Shown here piece after piece: positions 8,760 through 21,500 of a stretch of 64,000 nucleotides of DNA. This stretch comes from Rugalucina vietnamica (Eukaryota; Mollusca; Bivalvia; Lucinida; Lucinidae): assembly GCA_964017185.1 (NCBI GenBank), contig OZ024883.1, forward strand, positions 806,001 through 870,000, read 5' to 3'. The notes under the pieces were generated by a model. It was not told the origin of the DNA. It did not search any database and was given only the letters and a program-made list of their open reading frames with translations. Both the position numbers and the translations under genes were made by a program. Position 1 is the first letter of the stretch; every line of letters begins with the position of its first letter.

Positions 8760-11700
8760 CAGTGTTAGAAATAAGACTTGCATAGCAACTTGCCCGGGGG
8801 GCAACCTGAGGTCAAGTTCAACTTGCCCCCCAGGATTTTAACTTGCCCCCCAAAACTTGCGATTTTTTTTTTTAATTTTTACCAAAAAAAAATAAACATG
8901 TGTCAATAATTTGATGTGCAATTCATGTTTCAGACAGTGTGATCACGTTATTAAAGCAGCTTTGGTTCCACTCTATTCCTGCAGTTGAAAATTTGACTAA
9001 ACAGATTTTAGCATCATCAGCAAAATTTTGTGCATACAATGACAACCATGCGGAGTGCATTTGTAAAATCTAAGAAGAATATTTGTTCTACAACACTCGG
9101 ACTCACCTGAGGAATTCCACTTGTGACTTTACTGTTTTTGAAGTTTTGCCATTGATTATAACTTTTTGCTTTCTACCAGATAAAAAATCTTTAATCCACT
9201 TATAAATGTACTTGCACAGATATAACATACCCCTACTTTTTCAACCTTATATTTGGTACTTTTCAAAGCATTAATAACCATCAAAGATACATGACAGCAT
9301 ACATGTGATACATCATGGATGCCAAATAGGGAGATTTGAATTTTTTGGTAGGGAGATTTGGGTCTGAAATAGGGAGGTTTTTTATCGACAAAATTAAACG
9401 ATATTTTAACGCGGCAAAGCATTAAATTCTAAGGACAGACTTTCCAAAATGATCTGATCATATGCACACTTCAGTATTTTATTCCTGACCACTGCATATT
9501 ATGCAAAAAAGACCCCCCCCCCCCCCCCTAAAAAAATGTACATATAGAGATCGATAGATACAGTTTCTGTAGGAGTACATGTGGGTGGGGAAGCATATGA
9601 ATGGTGCATTTACTGGGTAAAATAAATGAAAAGTATAACAACCCACCTCAGATAATCTATACAAAAGACTAAATCAAGTCAAGTTTAGTGTAATTCTATG
9701 TTCCATTTATTTCAAATCGCTTTACAAACGATAAAGCATCCCCTTATTCAAACAATTTCAACATATCAACAGGCTATCCAAAACGAAAGTAAATTTTACT
9801 GGTGCGCATGCTCCCAGGGGGGTACTCTGAAATTTTCTGTATACATAGGCGAGGCTGACTTTTTTGGGGTCAAAATTTTGAATTTCCGTAATTTTTTGGG
9901 TTTTCAGAAAAACTAGTTATTTTTTAGGGTAGTGAGCTTTTTATGGATATTTTTTTGGGGTCATGCCTTTTCTGAATTATTTTTTTGGGGTCATCTATAA
10001 TTCTAAGTAACTTTTTGGGTTTTGCACATTTCTTGGGAAATCTCTTTATTTCTATAAAGATAAGAGTGGCTTACACTTATGTCTTACAAGGCCTTAAGAT
10101 TCAATTTTGTTTGCGACCATCCCTTATGACTGGTCTCGGTGAAATTTTGGAAGCTTGATCATTATGTTGTTTGGATTGCAAATCAAATGGAATCAAAACC
10201 ATCATAAGATTTACACTTTGAGAATAAATATATCCAACTTGGTATTTACTTCCTAGTTCCTACATATACTAACTGTATTGTGACGTGTTCTGTTGGTTGG
10301 TTGATTTGGGATTTAACGTCCCACCAACAGCTTAGATCATATGGATGTGATAAAATTTCATCAATAGGCATAAAAAAGATGAATACATGTAATTTTTTGG
10401 GGTAAGCTAAAAGTTCAAGTATTTTTTTGGGTATGCCTGATAGGACTGGTATTTTTTTGGGGTGGTCAGCAAATCTCAGTAATTTTTTGGGTTTGGGGGT
10501 AGAAGCTGGGGCCTCGCCTATGTATCCACAAAAAATGAGAGTACCCCCCCTGGGCGCATGCTCAGACCTAAATGGTGTTTCAGTAAAGCGTTTACCACAC
10601 AAATTTATCCGGATGTAAATAGTTTCCTCAATATTGGGTACTGCATGTAAATTTTAAATTCCTGATGTGCAAAATACTGTGTATAAAATGTCAAACAATG
10701 TTAAAGAGTTAAATTTATTGTTTGAATTGATATTTGCTTATTGTTGATGTGAAGAAGAAAGATACAAAGATCGTTTCTAAGGCATTCAACAAGGTTCCGT
10801 TTTATAACTGGTTCTGTATGTGATAATCATTGATGATCATTTTATACATTAAGAAAATAAAATAGATCATAGTTTCGGGGTGAATTCTTTTTGACCAAAG
10901 CAATTTCTTTTTATCTGAAAACTACAGGGCTACAGAAGTGACAGATGTAATTTCAACTAAGTGGTTATTGTCATTTATTAAATTGCTAATTTTTGTGATA
11001 CAATTCATTGCCACCGTAGTGTGACAGATAGGCTGTATTAATTAGATTACTGTTTTAACTGACTTCACTATTGTGAAAACATGTTTTGTCAAACAATACA
11101 ATAACCTGCTTGGGAATTATTCGGATCAGTGATTTGGAAACAAAGCTACTTATCGACGCAATGTTACGCAACATTGCTCAACATTCACATAACACCTTCT
11201 CAATCTGACACCTTATGATGATAACACTGTGTCAGTTCACTGTTAGTTAGGTGCTGTAAACACTCTACTTTAAGTTCACTGTTAGTTAGGCGCTGTAAAC
11301 ACTCTACTACTCGATCTTTTCAGTAAAAATATATAAATTGTTGGTTGGGGAAAAAACCTGATAGGATTTTTTTCTTCGTCGGGTTTTTCGTTCCTATATC
11401 GGGTCGGCGGAAAAGGGACAAGAATATCGGGAGATTCACGATCAGTCGGGAGATATCACATGTATGCATGACAGCCAGTTTCAAAATAAAAGAAAGCTTC
11501 AAAAATTCTTCTGTCCAAGTGTTTACATCCACTTCAAGCTCAAAAGGTTGATGTACCGATCAGCTGATGTTTTGGGGGTTTTTTTCATTAAGCTATTTTG
11601 TGCAACTAAAACATTTGCATGAAACCTTTGCGTGCCCCTTTTTTAAAAAGTCAAACTTGTATTTAGAAAACTGTGGTTCTATAAATAGAAAATCTGCTTT

Positions 11701-12532
11701 GACCCAAAATACTTAATCACTTGCAAATTATTTAGATTGCAATTTTCTTGTGTGAAATACTTAATAATTTTTATTTACTCAAAAATATATTGTCAATAAT
11801 AACTGACAAAGAACTGAAACTGTTTTCCTTCGCATTGTTAACCTAGTGCAGAGTGGGTGGGGTACAGTGACTGTCAAAAAAGATCGTGAATTCTGAACTT
11901 GAAAAACATGATTATGCCTAAAAAAGAAAGTTAAAATCGAGTTAAAATCCACTGGTTTTTGGTATTACAAACAAAATGAAACAAAACTGGGTTGAAAGCA
12001 AGTGTCTCTGCCCGAAATAATTGCTGGAAATGGTAAACTTTTCTACTTTCGTTTTTACAGATGCGTCAGTTTGAGGTGTTGTTTTCAAATTTTAGTGCCA
12101 TGCCATATTTTTTTGCGTAAAATATGCATGGCTCAAGGGTAGATGGATCACTGAGACTGTTTTTTTTTACTTCAGAGTGCACCATTCAGGTTTATTTAGC
12201 GGCTGGTTCATCTTTTTGAGGCCCGAATATCGGTAAAACAAGTACTGATTCCATACTTTTTTCTCCCCAAAAGAAACGAAAAAGGAGGCTACTGATTGGT
12301 CAATATAATCACATCTACCCAATCAGAATGTTCGTTACATCGAATACATTCAATAACCGCATTTAACTGCACTGGATAAAAAGTGAACGAAATGACCGAA
12401 AACGACCAGAATTGAAGGAAAACGGACCAAAATTTCAGGTTGTCCGGCGGGCAAGCGCAAGGCAAACGTAGGTTGTCCGACGGGATTTCAACCCGTGTCG
12501 GGCAATCGGGCAATTGCTTATTTCTAACACTG
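8760..12532. mobile_element. 3.8 kb DNA transposon with CAGTG ends and 5-bp target duplication
   Basis: Perfect 16-bp terminal inverted repeats (CAGTGTTAGAAATAAG) bound it, with TATTG on both flanks (8755-8759, 12533-12537). Removing it joins the LINE so that DLPDN is followed by the usual RLFADD-like RT region. The ends resemble hAT-type termini, but 5 bp is not the classical 8-bp hAT duplication. No transposase frame survives. Inside are a nested element with inverted ends (9801-10567), a SINE tail (10290-10345) and AT-rich filler. The terminal parts carry repeated TTGCCC motifs. Confidence 0.85.
9801..10567. mobile_element. Nested element with long imperfect terminal inverted repeats and ATTTTTTGGGG repeats
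   Basis: The left end GCGCATGCTCCCAGGGGGGT continues to ACATAGGCGAGGC. The right end, reversed, reads GCATGCGCCCAGGGGGGGT and again reaches ACATAGGCGAGGC. Both inner flanks carry many copies of ATTTTTTGGG (TTTTTTTGGGGTCAT on the left, GTATTTTTTTGGG on the right). No coding sequence is seen. Confidence 0.75.
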
Positions 12533-12752
12533 TATTGTCCGGAAGGTCGTTAATAAATATCAAGAAAAGGACCGGTCCCAAGACCGATGCTTGGGGGACT
12601 CCAGGTAAGACCGGGACTGGATCTGAGGCTTGGCCATCTAACACCACTTTTTGATAGCGCTCAGAGAGCCATGAAGCGATCCACTTGTGAGTAGATCCTC
12701 TAATCCCGTAGTAGCGCAGTTTGTATAGTAACCTATTAACGACCATCATGTA
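12533..12752 (-). pseudogene. LINE (CR1/Jockey-like) reverse transcriptase, central RT part
   Basis: Encodes LLYKLRYYGIRG, GVPQASVLGPVLFLIFINDL and DLPDN, i.e. RT blocks just upstream of the catalytic ADD region. This is the same LINE copy as 7940-8759, separated by the transposon at 8760-12532. The usual GVPQGSVLGP motif has Ala for Gly. It is cut upstream by the SINE at 12759-12926. Confidence 0.88.
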
Positions 12753-12758
12753 AGTTAA

Positions 12759-12926
12759 AAATTGATTGATTGACTGGGGTTTAACATCCCACCGACAGCT
12801 AAGGTCATATGGAGACGGGACCTCGGTTTATAGTCTTAATCCGAAGGACTGGAGAAGCCCGGGATCGAACCTGCGATCCCTGGTTTACAAGGCAAGTGGC
12901 TTAACCACTGCGCCACGGAGGCTTCT
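12759..12926 (-). mobile_element. tRNA-derived SINE (family S3)
   Basis: The sense strand starts GCCTCCGTGGCGCAGTGGTT (A box) and has the B box GGTTCGATCCC. A tail ending in GATGTTAAACCCCAGTCAAT and ATTG repeats follows. Relatives lie at 46628-46785 and, diverged, at 18136-18300. It is a SINE head rather than a tRNA gene, because the fused tail recurs. Confidence 0.85.
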
Positions 12927-13186
12927 AAGATAAAAATTGGCCAGTTGGATAAAACAGAATTTCAAAGAGCTCAAATAGCGAACTTTGGTAGAGACCGTTG
13001 GGAATGGGCTGGATTTGACAGTCAGAAATCTTGAAAACCTGACAAAATCGGTAGATATCACATGAATGCCCGAGACAATAATTGTGTAGCTCTATTTTGC
13101 AAGCAGAATTTTCAAATACTGTTTGACTACTTTATTGATTTTGAACAGGGGGTGTATCAATAACCCCTCTCTCTCTATATATATAT
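12927..13186. other. No feature recognised
   Basis: AT-rich sequence. A short GGTAGATATCACATGAATGC motif resembles one at 11450-11465 and 14705-14715. It ends in a TC/TA microsatellite next to the MITE at 13187. Confidence 0.4.
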
Positions 13187-13797
13187 GGGCCACAACGTGA
13201 GAAAATGTACCTTCGGACAATTATTTGAGTAAGACTAAATAAAGAGACAAAGAAAGTTACGTTGAGTATAGTGATGCTTCTAAAGTATGTTACTCTTTAT
13301 TTGACCGGATTATTTCATTTATTTTATGAGTTATGACCAATATACTATACGAACCCTACAGACGTCATTGTCCTGAAAATGACGTTTAAGTTGCGTAATG
13401 CATTTCTGCATGTTAGCAGAGCATACAAAACTCAATGCATTTGCTTAAAACTGTTTAAGCACTGGTCAGAACCTATTGCTAAGATAGAAGCATACCAACC
13501 TTACAAGCCATCTGTCGTAATTTTTTGTCTATTTTTATGATGATGCGGTTGCTATGGTTACCGTTTAACGATACATATAGGAAAATTATGTGTATTATGG
13601 GCTAAAACAAGGGCAGATAACTCAAAATATTGACAACAAATATGTTTTAAAACTTAATCATTTGATAGCCCAGTGTTCAAAGATTACAAATACAGTGTTA
13701 TTTCTATAATGCATATTACATTTTTTTTTTTGCTTTTTGCTCCTTTCTACTAGTAATGTCAGAATGTCCGAAGGTACATTTTGTCGCGTTGAGGTTC
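13187..13797. mobile_element. MITE with about 30-bp inverted ends in an AT repeat
   Basis: The left end GGGCCACAACGTGAGAAAAT runs on into GTACCTTCGGACA. The right end, reversed, reads GAACCTCAACGCGACAAAAT and runs on into GTACCTTCGGACA. ATATATAT flanks both sides and may be an 8-bp duplication or simply the microsatellite. No coding sequence. Confidence 0.75.
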
Positions 13798-13821
13798 ATA
13801 TATATGTTTGTTAGCACATGT

Positions 13822-13990
13822 ATTGAGGTTCAACGTCCCAGACAACAATTTTTCAGTCATACAGAGCCTCCAATTCCTGGATATTAACTAGTCCTCTGTG
13901 GTTAAAGTTTAATAAACCCAACATTGCCCTCAGAGTGGAGATCAAACTCAGCACCTCTCAAATCTAAATCTAATGGTCTACCACCAGCCC
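13822..13990 (-). mobile_element. SINE-like remnant with common molluscan tail
   Basis: The tail, reversed, reads TGACTGAAAAATTGTTGTCT then GGGACGTTGAACC, as in the SINEs at 38781 and 56739. The tRNA-like head near 13960-13990 is diverged. Confidence 0.5.
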
Positions 13991-14395
13991 ACCGCATACG
14001 TGATATTTCCCGATATCGGCGTATTCCCCCGATATCAAGGGCCCTTATATGCCCCTTACCCGACGGTCCCCCGATATGCCCTGTCTCCCAATATGACAAA
14101 AAGTCCATTTATGTACTTTATTTTACAATTTTTTTTTATCCAAGTGTCCATTTCTTTATGTAAAGTGTAGTATAAATACGGTACCCAATCGATAATTTGT
14201 GTCACTGATACCTGGAGGCTATTTATAGAGTTGTTTATCAGCCTGTGTTGGAGTGTCAAATAAATGATGTTTTTACAACAAGGATTATTTAAAATTAACT
14301 GATTAATCAAGCCTGGTGTCAGCTATTTAATTGATCACCAAAATAAACAATGTGCCTTCAAGTGACAAGCACTGTAAAAATAGATACAATTAGAA

Positions 14396-14580
14396 AGATT
14401 TCAATCAATTATGGAATGACCAAAATCTACGGAGCGTATCGCAGTGAGTCCAAAGAAAATCCCATTGTAATGAATGCTGACATTGGATTTAAGCACTTCA
14501 TATTCAAAATTGTTGCTTTGTTAAGATAAAATGGTAAGAATTTACAACCTATCTAATGATATCTTTTTTTTTTCTACTTC
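14396..14580 (-). repeat. Dispersed repeat (reverse copy of 7468-7610)
   Basis: The reverse strand matches 7468-7610. The adjacent GAAGTAGAAAAA...CATTAGATAGGTTGT matches 4783-4826 beside the gypsy element. Confidence 0.7.
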
Positions 14581-14714
14581 ATAAACACCCCAGAAACCGC
14601 GGAGCTTTTGAATGTTATTGGTGATGACCAAGAGAAAAGAAACCTCCCGACATGACAGGCAAATTTACGATATCAAACTGAAAATCTCCCGACCGCGGAG
14701 AAAGAAAATATCAC

Positions 14715-15395
14715 ATGGCCCACGGTAGTCCCCTCATTCTGACAGAACTAGAGCAAGTAAAAAGCCGAGGAATCGAAGTTCTGACAGAACTAGAGCAAGT
14801 AAAAAGCCGAGGAATCGAAGTAGAAATTAAGTGGACACCAGGACATGCGGAGATTAAGGGAAATGAAGAGGCAGATAGGTTGGCAAAAGAGGCATCCAAG
14901 GAAGCGGAATCAATGACTGAAGAGGACAGAACTATATCACAGGCAGAATTCAGGCAAGCAGTTAAAGTGCATGGACTAACGGCATGGCAAAGGCAATGGG
15001 ATGCTTCTGAAAAAGGCAGATACCTTTATGGCCTGAAGCCAAAAGTAACAATGAAGACAATGTTTGACTACCCGAACAAGAAACTATACAACCAAATTGC
15101 ACAACTAAGAATAGGATATGCTAAACTTAATGACTATTTGTACAAGATTGGGGTATCTGACACTAAAAACTGTAGTTGTGGAGAAATTGAGACAATAGAG
15201 CACTATCTACTAGAGTGTGAAAATTACTTTGACCAAAGAGAAAGAATGAGAACAAGCTTATTTCACCAAACAGGCATAGTTGAATTAACCACAGAAATCT
15301 TATTAGGCAGTAACGGCACAGACACAGAGAAAGACTTCGGACCAAATATCATATCGGCTCTGGGTGACTTCATCACTAAGACTGCCCGGTTTTAA
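14715..15395 (+). pseudogene. LINE fragment: RNase H domain and Cys/His tail (I/R1-type)
   Basis: The frame encodes the end of an RNase H fold (IKWTPGHAEIKGNEEADRLA, with the DEAD-type acidic and His residues of LINE RNase H) and then CSCGEIETIEHYLLEC, the Cys/His tail common in I/Jockey-group LINEs. The open frame ends at a normal stop, so this is the 3' end of ORF2; everything upstream is missing. An exact 42-bp unit is duplicated in tandem (14737-14778, 14779-14820), adding 14 codons in frame before the RNase H motif. Such a fragment would not be active alone. Confidence 0.85.
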
Positions 15396-16524
15396 CTTCC
15401 GCGCCCACCGCAAAGTACCGCGAGTTAGTCACTTAAGAAGAAATTACCGCGAGATCACGTTACCGACGAGATACTACTGTCGTTTCGACATTGAATCAAC
15501 GAATCATTTGTAAGTCAGGTTTTGGGAATCCTTCAAATATAAGGATATTGTTCTGATTATTTTTCTTTGTTTTATATATCTTAACTTCATGTGGAAACAC
15601 AAAGCATCGCCAACGGTTAGTGGAAGGCCTTAGTGGAGACCACCGAAAACTGAGTCATGGGTAGGAAAATGTTGGACACCTTCACAAGCCACACTCCTCT
15701 GCCTGCTGCTGTAAGATCAACATCAGCCTTAGCATCTGACGCCTTCTCCTGGTCTTGTTGATTCGACATTATGTTTTTTAAATCGATTTTTAGTGGAATA
15801 GCTGCTAGCAAACGTTTTCTCTCTCTAGATGCTAGTTGTATGATCATCGTGTTTATTTTTTGTGTTCCGTAGAAAGACGGTCCACGTAAATACCCCAGGA
15901 CACCCCTTGATACACAGGACACCAAAGCAAGAACCAGGTCAGCCCACTCCAGGAAGTTCAGAAAGTATTCTACATCTACAGATCCATTCAGGTGTAGTTT
16001 CTCTCCGCATACAATTCCATTGTGGAACTCTCTTCCAGCTATAGCTGAGGCTCCTTCACTGACATCTTTCAGAAAGGGGCTATCCACACTCTCATTCTAA
16101 GCAAAGCTAGGTAGGGGCCCAGAAGCCTATTAACTTGCCAAGTTGGGGAGCTATGCTGTCAGGGACGTAAGGGCCCTGGTACCTGCATGGAAGGCCGTTT
16201 GGTCTTTGCCTGGTGAGCCAAAAGCTTCTAGGAACACTTTCTTCCTTCTTCCTTTCTTTTATTGTATCTCTTATTATTTCAGTGGTTTGAACTTGCTTAC
16301 TTTATTTTATTTTGTTTTTGACTTTTTATTATTAACTTATATTCATCTCATTATCCTACAATCCTTCTTACTGCCTATTAACTCTTTTTTGCTTGGCCTT
16401 ATCACCCCCGAAGCCAAACCGTTGAGTAATAGTCAAGAATGACGGTTCAACGTACAGATGTAGATATTGACTGTATTCTAATCTTAATAATCTTCGTCTC
16501 ACAATAAGCAGCTATACATAGGAA
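15396..16524. other. Unidentified; one minus-strand open stretch near 15617-16160
   Basis: A minus-strand frame of about 180 codons (ATG at about 16093) runs through GREFHNGIVCGEKLHLN and YLRGPSFYGTQKINTM. It has a normal-looking composition, but I recognise no family and no splice context. It may be a fragment of a retroelement or a decayed gene. 16230-16430 is low-complexity T-rich sequence. Confidence 0.35.
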
Positions 16525-16655
16525 GTAAGAAAGCCTCTGTGTATCAAAAATTATATCGTAGTTTAGTTGGAGATTAGAAGTCCAGAACCATACCATACCA
16601 CCCAAAGTGAGATGGTGTGGTGGAAAGGTTCAATCAGGCATGTTAGTACGAGTCA
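16525..16655 (+). pseudogene. Ty3/gypsy integrase remnant
   Basis: The translation contains YHPK, a stop, then DGVVERFNQ. This is the end of the integrase core (normally PYHPQ.DG.VERFNR, where E is catalytic). At least two stops; a fossil unrelated to the intact element at 1-4771, which reads HPRANGEAERFM here. Confidence 0.75.
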
Positions 16656-17369
16656 AGACATGGAGATCATGGAAATCATTAAAACATTAAGTGTTTGTTA
16701 TTTTTTATTCGTTTTGTACAAATCTCTAGAATATTCGCTGAAACAATAAATCAAGAGAGGAAACATACTTATTTTATTCGTATGTTTGGTACTCTTTAGT
16801 AACAAAGAAAGGTGGAGTGGAAGAGTTATGCTGACTCATTGGTACATTCCTGTTATGCTTCCAAACTTCTATGTGCGGGCTATTTAGAATCTTTCTTATC
16901 CGATGTTGCCTTTGACGCATAGTTTGGTATTGTGAAGCCCGAATAGTGCGATATTGTGTCTTATGACCATTATGTCACCGCTTATTTGAAAAAAAGTTTG
17001 CCTATAAAGTGGTTTCTTAGGATTCAGAAAGAAGTATCCGAAAGACAAAGTATATTTATGCATGCCTTAGTGAAATGTACCAAGTACCTTTCATTTAATT
17101 GGAATTTAAGGTTATCTTGTTTTGTGGAAACAGTTTTTTCAATCAGTCTTTTGATCTCTTTCGAGATGCAGGCGATAGAGAAACGCCTGTACTGATATGC
17201 TAGGCGAACATGAATGACCATCTACGGAGCCCCCTCATGGAGAGACCCTTCTTACTACATAGTACAGTCTATAATATTAACCTTAACGAGTAAATCATTC
17301 AGATTCAGACTCAGAACATGCTTACCACGATTAATCATGATTCCAAGGACTTTTCAAGGTAAAAGTAAG

Positions 17370-17580
17370 CAATAATCAGGAAATGGCAAAATCAGAAAGA
17401 TATTCCCACTCAAAAATACTAAGAAAACATATCGTAAGCCAGGTGAGCTGCTATTTTCTGATAGGCGGTCACTCAATTACCCAAACTTAACTAATATACG
17501 TAAAATACGTAAACGTACATAAGGTGCAAAAAGCACAAACATTCAACACCAAAACATTTAACAATAGATCAGAGGTTTCA
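17370..17580. repeat. Dispersed repeat; second copy 28437-28865 carries a MITE
   Basis: Shares AGGAAATGGCA.AATCAGAAA, TACCCAAACTTAACTAA and GTAAACGTACA.AAGGTGCAAA with 28437-28566 plus 28803-28865. This copy lacks the MITE and so serves as an empty site. Confidence 0.75.
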
Positions 17581-17682
17581 CTAAAGCTACACTTGAATTT
17601 GAATTATATGCCCAGAGAGATGTGGTCTAATCTGCTCTGTTGTAGCTCGGGCCCCGCCTTTTGAGGCCTTAAGGAATAGATG

Positions 17683-17953
17683 GGCTGCTTGTGCCTCCAG
17701 GCAAAGCTTATACGTTACTGACTGACTATCAGTTTACTGGTTAACCGCTCAAGCCTGACCAGGAAAAGTGGTTCGTCAAAAAAAAAACAACAACAATACA
17801 AACAAGCCTTAGGTCTACGTTGGTGGTTATATTTGAAGCGTTTTTTGAATGTCATGGCATTCTAACTTTGGGATATAGTCCCATAAAATGGAGGTAACGT
17901 CTCGACATGACCATAGCTGTCAACTGGGACGTTAAGCATCAATTCAAACGAAC
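17683..17953 (+). mobile_element. SINE-like repeat, uninterrupted copy
   Basis: Begins AGATGGGCTGCTTGTGCCTC and ends with a tail ACTGGGACGTTAAGCATCAA. Matches 49405-49538 plus 50263-50405, where a Helentron-like element sits in the middle, and more weakly 43505-43712. Confidence 0.75.
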
Positions 17954-18135
17954 AGCAATCTGTTCTGTTGTAGCTCTCGCTGTTGTAGCTCGGGTTCTTA
18001 CTGGAGATAGACGTCGGGTTAATTTCGGAACAACCTTTGCTGAAGGGAGATTGAATCATTCTTTAGCATGTTTGAACAAATAATGTTTAACCAGCATCTC
18101 AGTACTATAAAATATTAATTAATTATTAAATATTA

Positions 18136-18300
18136 AGAAGCCTCCATGGTACACTGTTTAAGGCACTTCCGAAAGGGTCTCGTTTTCAATCACAGGCTTC
18201 TCCATGCCTACCCATGAACCCTGTGCATTAGACATTTTATTGAGGCTTCGCCTCTGTATGACTTGTTTTATTGGTGGGACATTAACCCTTATCAGCCAAC
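18136..18300 (+). mobile_element. Diverged tRNA-derived SINE (family S3)
   Basis: The head AGAAGCCTCCATGGTACACT and the AATCACAGGCTTCTCCATGC part line up with 46628-46700 and 12926-12840. The A and B boxes are damaged. Confidence 0.55.
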
Positions 18301-18419
18301 TTTAAATATTTATTTACAATCGAAATGTGGGTAGTCACTCGGACGGACCTGAGCCGGATCAAAAACGATGACTATACAAACAGTTGAAGTAACTCTTCAC
18401 AAAGAAGATTCTTGCAGCG

Positions 18420-18589
18420 CCAACTATTCACTTCAGTACTGAACAACAGACTTAATACCTTTTTGGAAAGTATGAATGTTTTATGTGAAGAACAGGCAGG
18501 TTTTAGGAAAGGTTACAGTACCATGGACCATATTTTTAACCTTAAATGTTTAGTTGATTTATATTTGCATCGCAATAAGCACTTATTTT
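18420..18589 (+). pseudogene. LINE copy A, piece 1 (RT fingers)
   Basis: Encodes LNTFLESMNVLCEEQAGFRK and GYSTMDHIFNLKCLVDLYLH, RT blocks just before the catalytic region. About 90% like LINE copy B at 33565-33730 and still in frame. 5'-truncated near 18420. It is cut by the foldback element and resumes at 22094. Confidence 0.9.
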
Positions 18590-21500
18590 GGGTGCACACT
18601 AATCGGTGGGATCCTATATTGAATTATCCGGGATCCAAGGAGGTAGTGTCATGTCGTCATCAATATCTCAAGTATTACTCAACAGATTTTCCTGATTTTG
18701 GTATCACACTAAAAGTAAAGCTCTGATCTAAAATGTGACATAAAAAGAAATCGACAAAAATAAAATTTAATATGTTATTTTTGCGTTTGAAATTTACGGG
18801 ATCGATGAAAACCGCATCTGGGATCCATTGGGTAGTGATACATCTATATTAATATCTCGATTATTTTATATCAAATTTCATTTTTTCATATATCATATCA
18901 AAATGAAAGCTCTCATCTTAAATATGATTTAAGAAAAAATCGAAAAAGATATAATTTCATATGTTATTTTTGCGATTGAAATTTCCGGGATCGCTCAAAA
19001 CCGCATCTGGGATCCACTGGGCAGTGATACATCTACATTAATATCTCGATTATTTTAAATCAAATTTCATTTTTTCATATTTCATATGAAAGTGAATGCT
19101 CTGGTCTAAAATGTGATTGAAGAAAAAAAATCAAATTTAAGTTATTTTTGCATTTGAAATTTCTGGGATCGTTGAAAACCGCAACCGGGTTCCAGTGGGC
19201 AGTGTTACCTCTACATTAATATCTCGATTATTTAATATCAAAATTAAATCGTATTTATTTCATATTAAAATTAATTCTGTATTCTTACATATAAGATGAA
19301 AAGAGAACAAAAATATTAATATTTAATATGTTTAATTTGTGTTTGAAATTTCCGGGATCGTTACAAATGGCAACCGGGATCCATTGTACGTTGGTGCTTA
19401 TTTCATTAATTCGGCCATTGCATATCAAATGCTAAGGAAATTAACATAAGACTAAAGATAAAACATTTTCTTACGGCTAAATTATGTTTTTTTTATCTTG
19501 ATATTTTAAAATTCTAAAATTTACGAGATGGTCTGGTATCGCACAAAATGGCCTATGCCCTGTGCACGGTCTAAGTCTCAAGTTATTTATCATTCCTATC
19601 ACTGTGTATAAATATCAGTGGCTATTGTAGGACATTGTATAGAGAAGTGATTTGGGTTAAATTTTAAGAGTGAATCTTTAATCAAAGTCGCATATCAGCC
19701 TGCACGGTCGACATTAGCTTTTGTCATTCACATACATGTCCGAAAACCTTCCGTTAGCAGTATAATTGAGAACTTGGCATATCCTAGCGATACATGTTTC
19801 TGCATTATCTGTTCGCGTAGATGCAATTTTGTCATACATGTAGCTTTCTGGTGTTTTGTTTGTGCCAACATACATGTAGCTTTCTGATGTTTTGTTTGTG
19901 CTTAATATTGGCAAGTTGCAACATCCTTATTTATTTATACTGCAGACTAGAGTCATATCAACCTATGAATATATAGCTATGTGCATGTTTATATGAATGT
20001 GTACATGTAACTTGAATGTTAGTACATGTATTTTGCACATTTACTCCCCTTAGCGCTGGTTAATACTGAATACCCAAGAAGCGGTGATTCTGTTTCGACA
20101 TACCTGAAAAATTGTTGGTTGGGACGATAAAGCACTAAACAAGCAAACATGTAGACGCATGCAAAACTTGAGGAATAAATCAGAAAGTGAAAACGTTTAA
20201 AAAAAAAAATCATACAAAAATACAATGTTCTCGTTGTTTCTAAAATAGTGATCTCTTTTATTTTTTCATGCACGAAAAGAAAAATGATTTCCGATTGCCT
20301 TTGTCCAAATAAAATGTTCAAGTTTCTGACCATATTATTTGAAATAAAAAAAAATAATATAAAGAAAGTTTTTACAAGTATACATTGCACTTTTGTAGAG
20401 TTTTTCTTATGCGTTTCCCCAATTATATGAAATTTTTTTCTTTACTTTCTTTCGTGCTTTTTTTTTTTTTTTTTTCGCTCCAAAACGTAGATTGTGGGTA
20501 CTCGTTAGAACCGCCTCAGCGAGTCGGTCCTTACGTGTATCCACAATCAATGCTTTGAGGAAGCATAATAAAACAGAAAAAAAGATAAATGAAAAACTCT
20601 GCAAAGCATTGGATCAGGCTGATACTTCTTTAAGTTGTTTGTGCTAATTTGTCTCACGGACCATTAACTCGGAATTGGCAATTATCATGGATCCTTAAAT
20701 TTTTCATCAAAATTAACGACCCGTAAAAATAATTGCCTTAGAACCACAAACACGATTTAATGAATTTCAAATTTATTTTACATTAACAATTAAAACTGAC
20801 AAACTTAAAATAATATCTGAAAGAAAATACATGTATAAATGAAATATGTTATATGCATTGTTAAAGAGATAAAACTGAATTATTTTTTACTAAATCAATT
20901 TAGTTCTTGAATGAAAAAAAAAAAAAAAAAAAAAAAAATACTAGTGGATGAATGTTATCCGTAAGTTTTTAAATGGAATTATTTTATTTTGATCTTCTAA
21001 ATGTTTTATGCTATATATTGTGTAGCGTGTTTATAAAAGCTTTAAAGCTGTCAGAACTAGAACATAACCTGTAATTTTGCTAAAAGGTGATCAAGCTGAG
21101 TTTCTGTTCCTTATGCGTGATCCCAGTGGACCCCGAATTTTTTAAACGTAAAAATAACATATTAAAATAATATTTTTATTTAATCTTTATGTCACATGAG
21201 AAATTGCAGCATTAATTTTATATGACATATGGAAAAAAATGATAAGAAATAATTAAGAAATGTAGGGTGCTACACCCACTGGATCCCAGATGCGCCTTTG
21301 AGCGATCCCGGAAATTTCAAACGCATAATAGCATATTAAATTATATTCTGTTTCTTTTTTTTTCCGATATTTTCTAAAATCATATTTTAGATCAGAGCTT
21401 TCATTTTCATATGATATATGAAAAAAGAATTTTGGTATAAAATAATAGAGATATTAATATATATGTATCACTACCCCCTAGATCCCAATGCGGTTTCGAG

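Larger units (their letters stand above)
16656..18419. other. Repeat-rich, no gene seen
   Basis: Holds a repeat at 17370-17580 (partner at 28437-28865), another at 17683-17953 (partners at 43505 and 49405) and a diverged SINE at 18136-18300. The rest shows no recognisable coding sequence. Confidence 0.5.

Noticed and set aside
20019..20390. 123-codon minus-strand frame in the centre of the foldback element as a transposase
   Set aside because: Phe/Ile-rich translation of AT-rich DNA with no catalytic motif.
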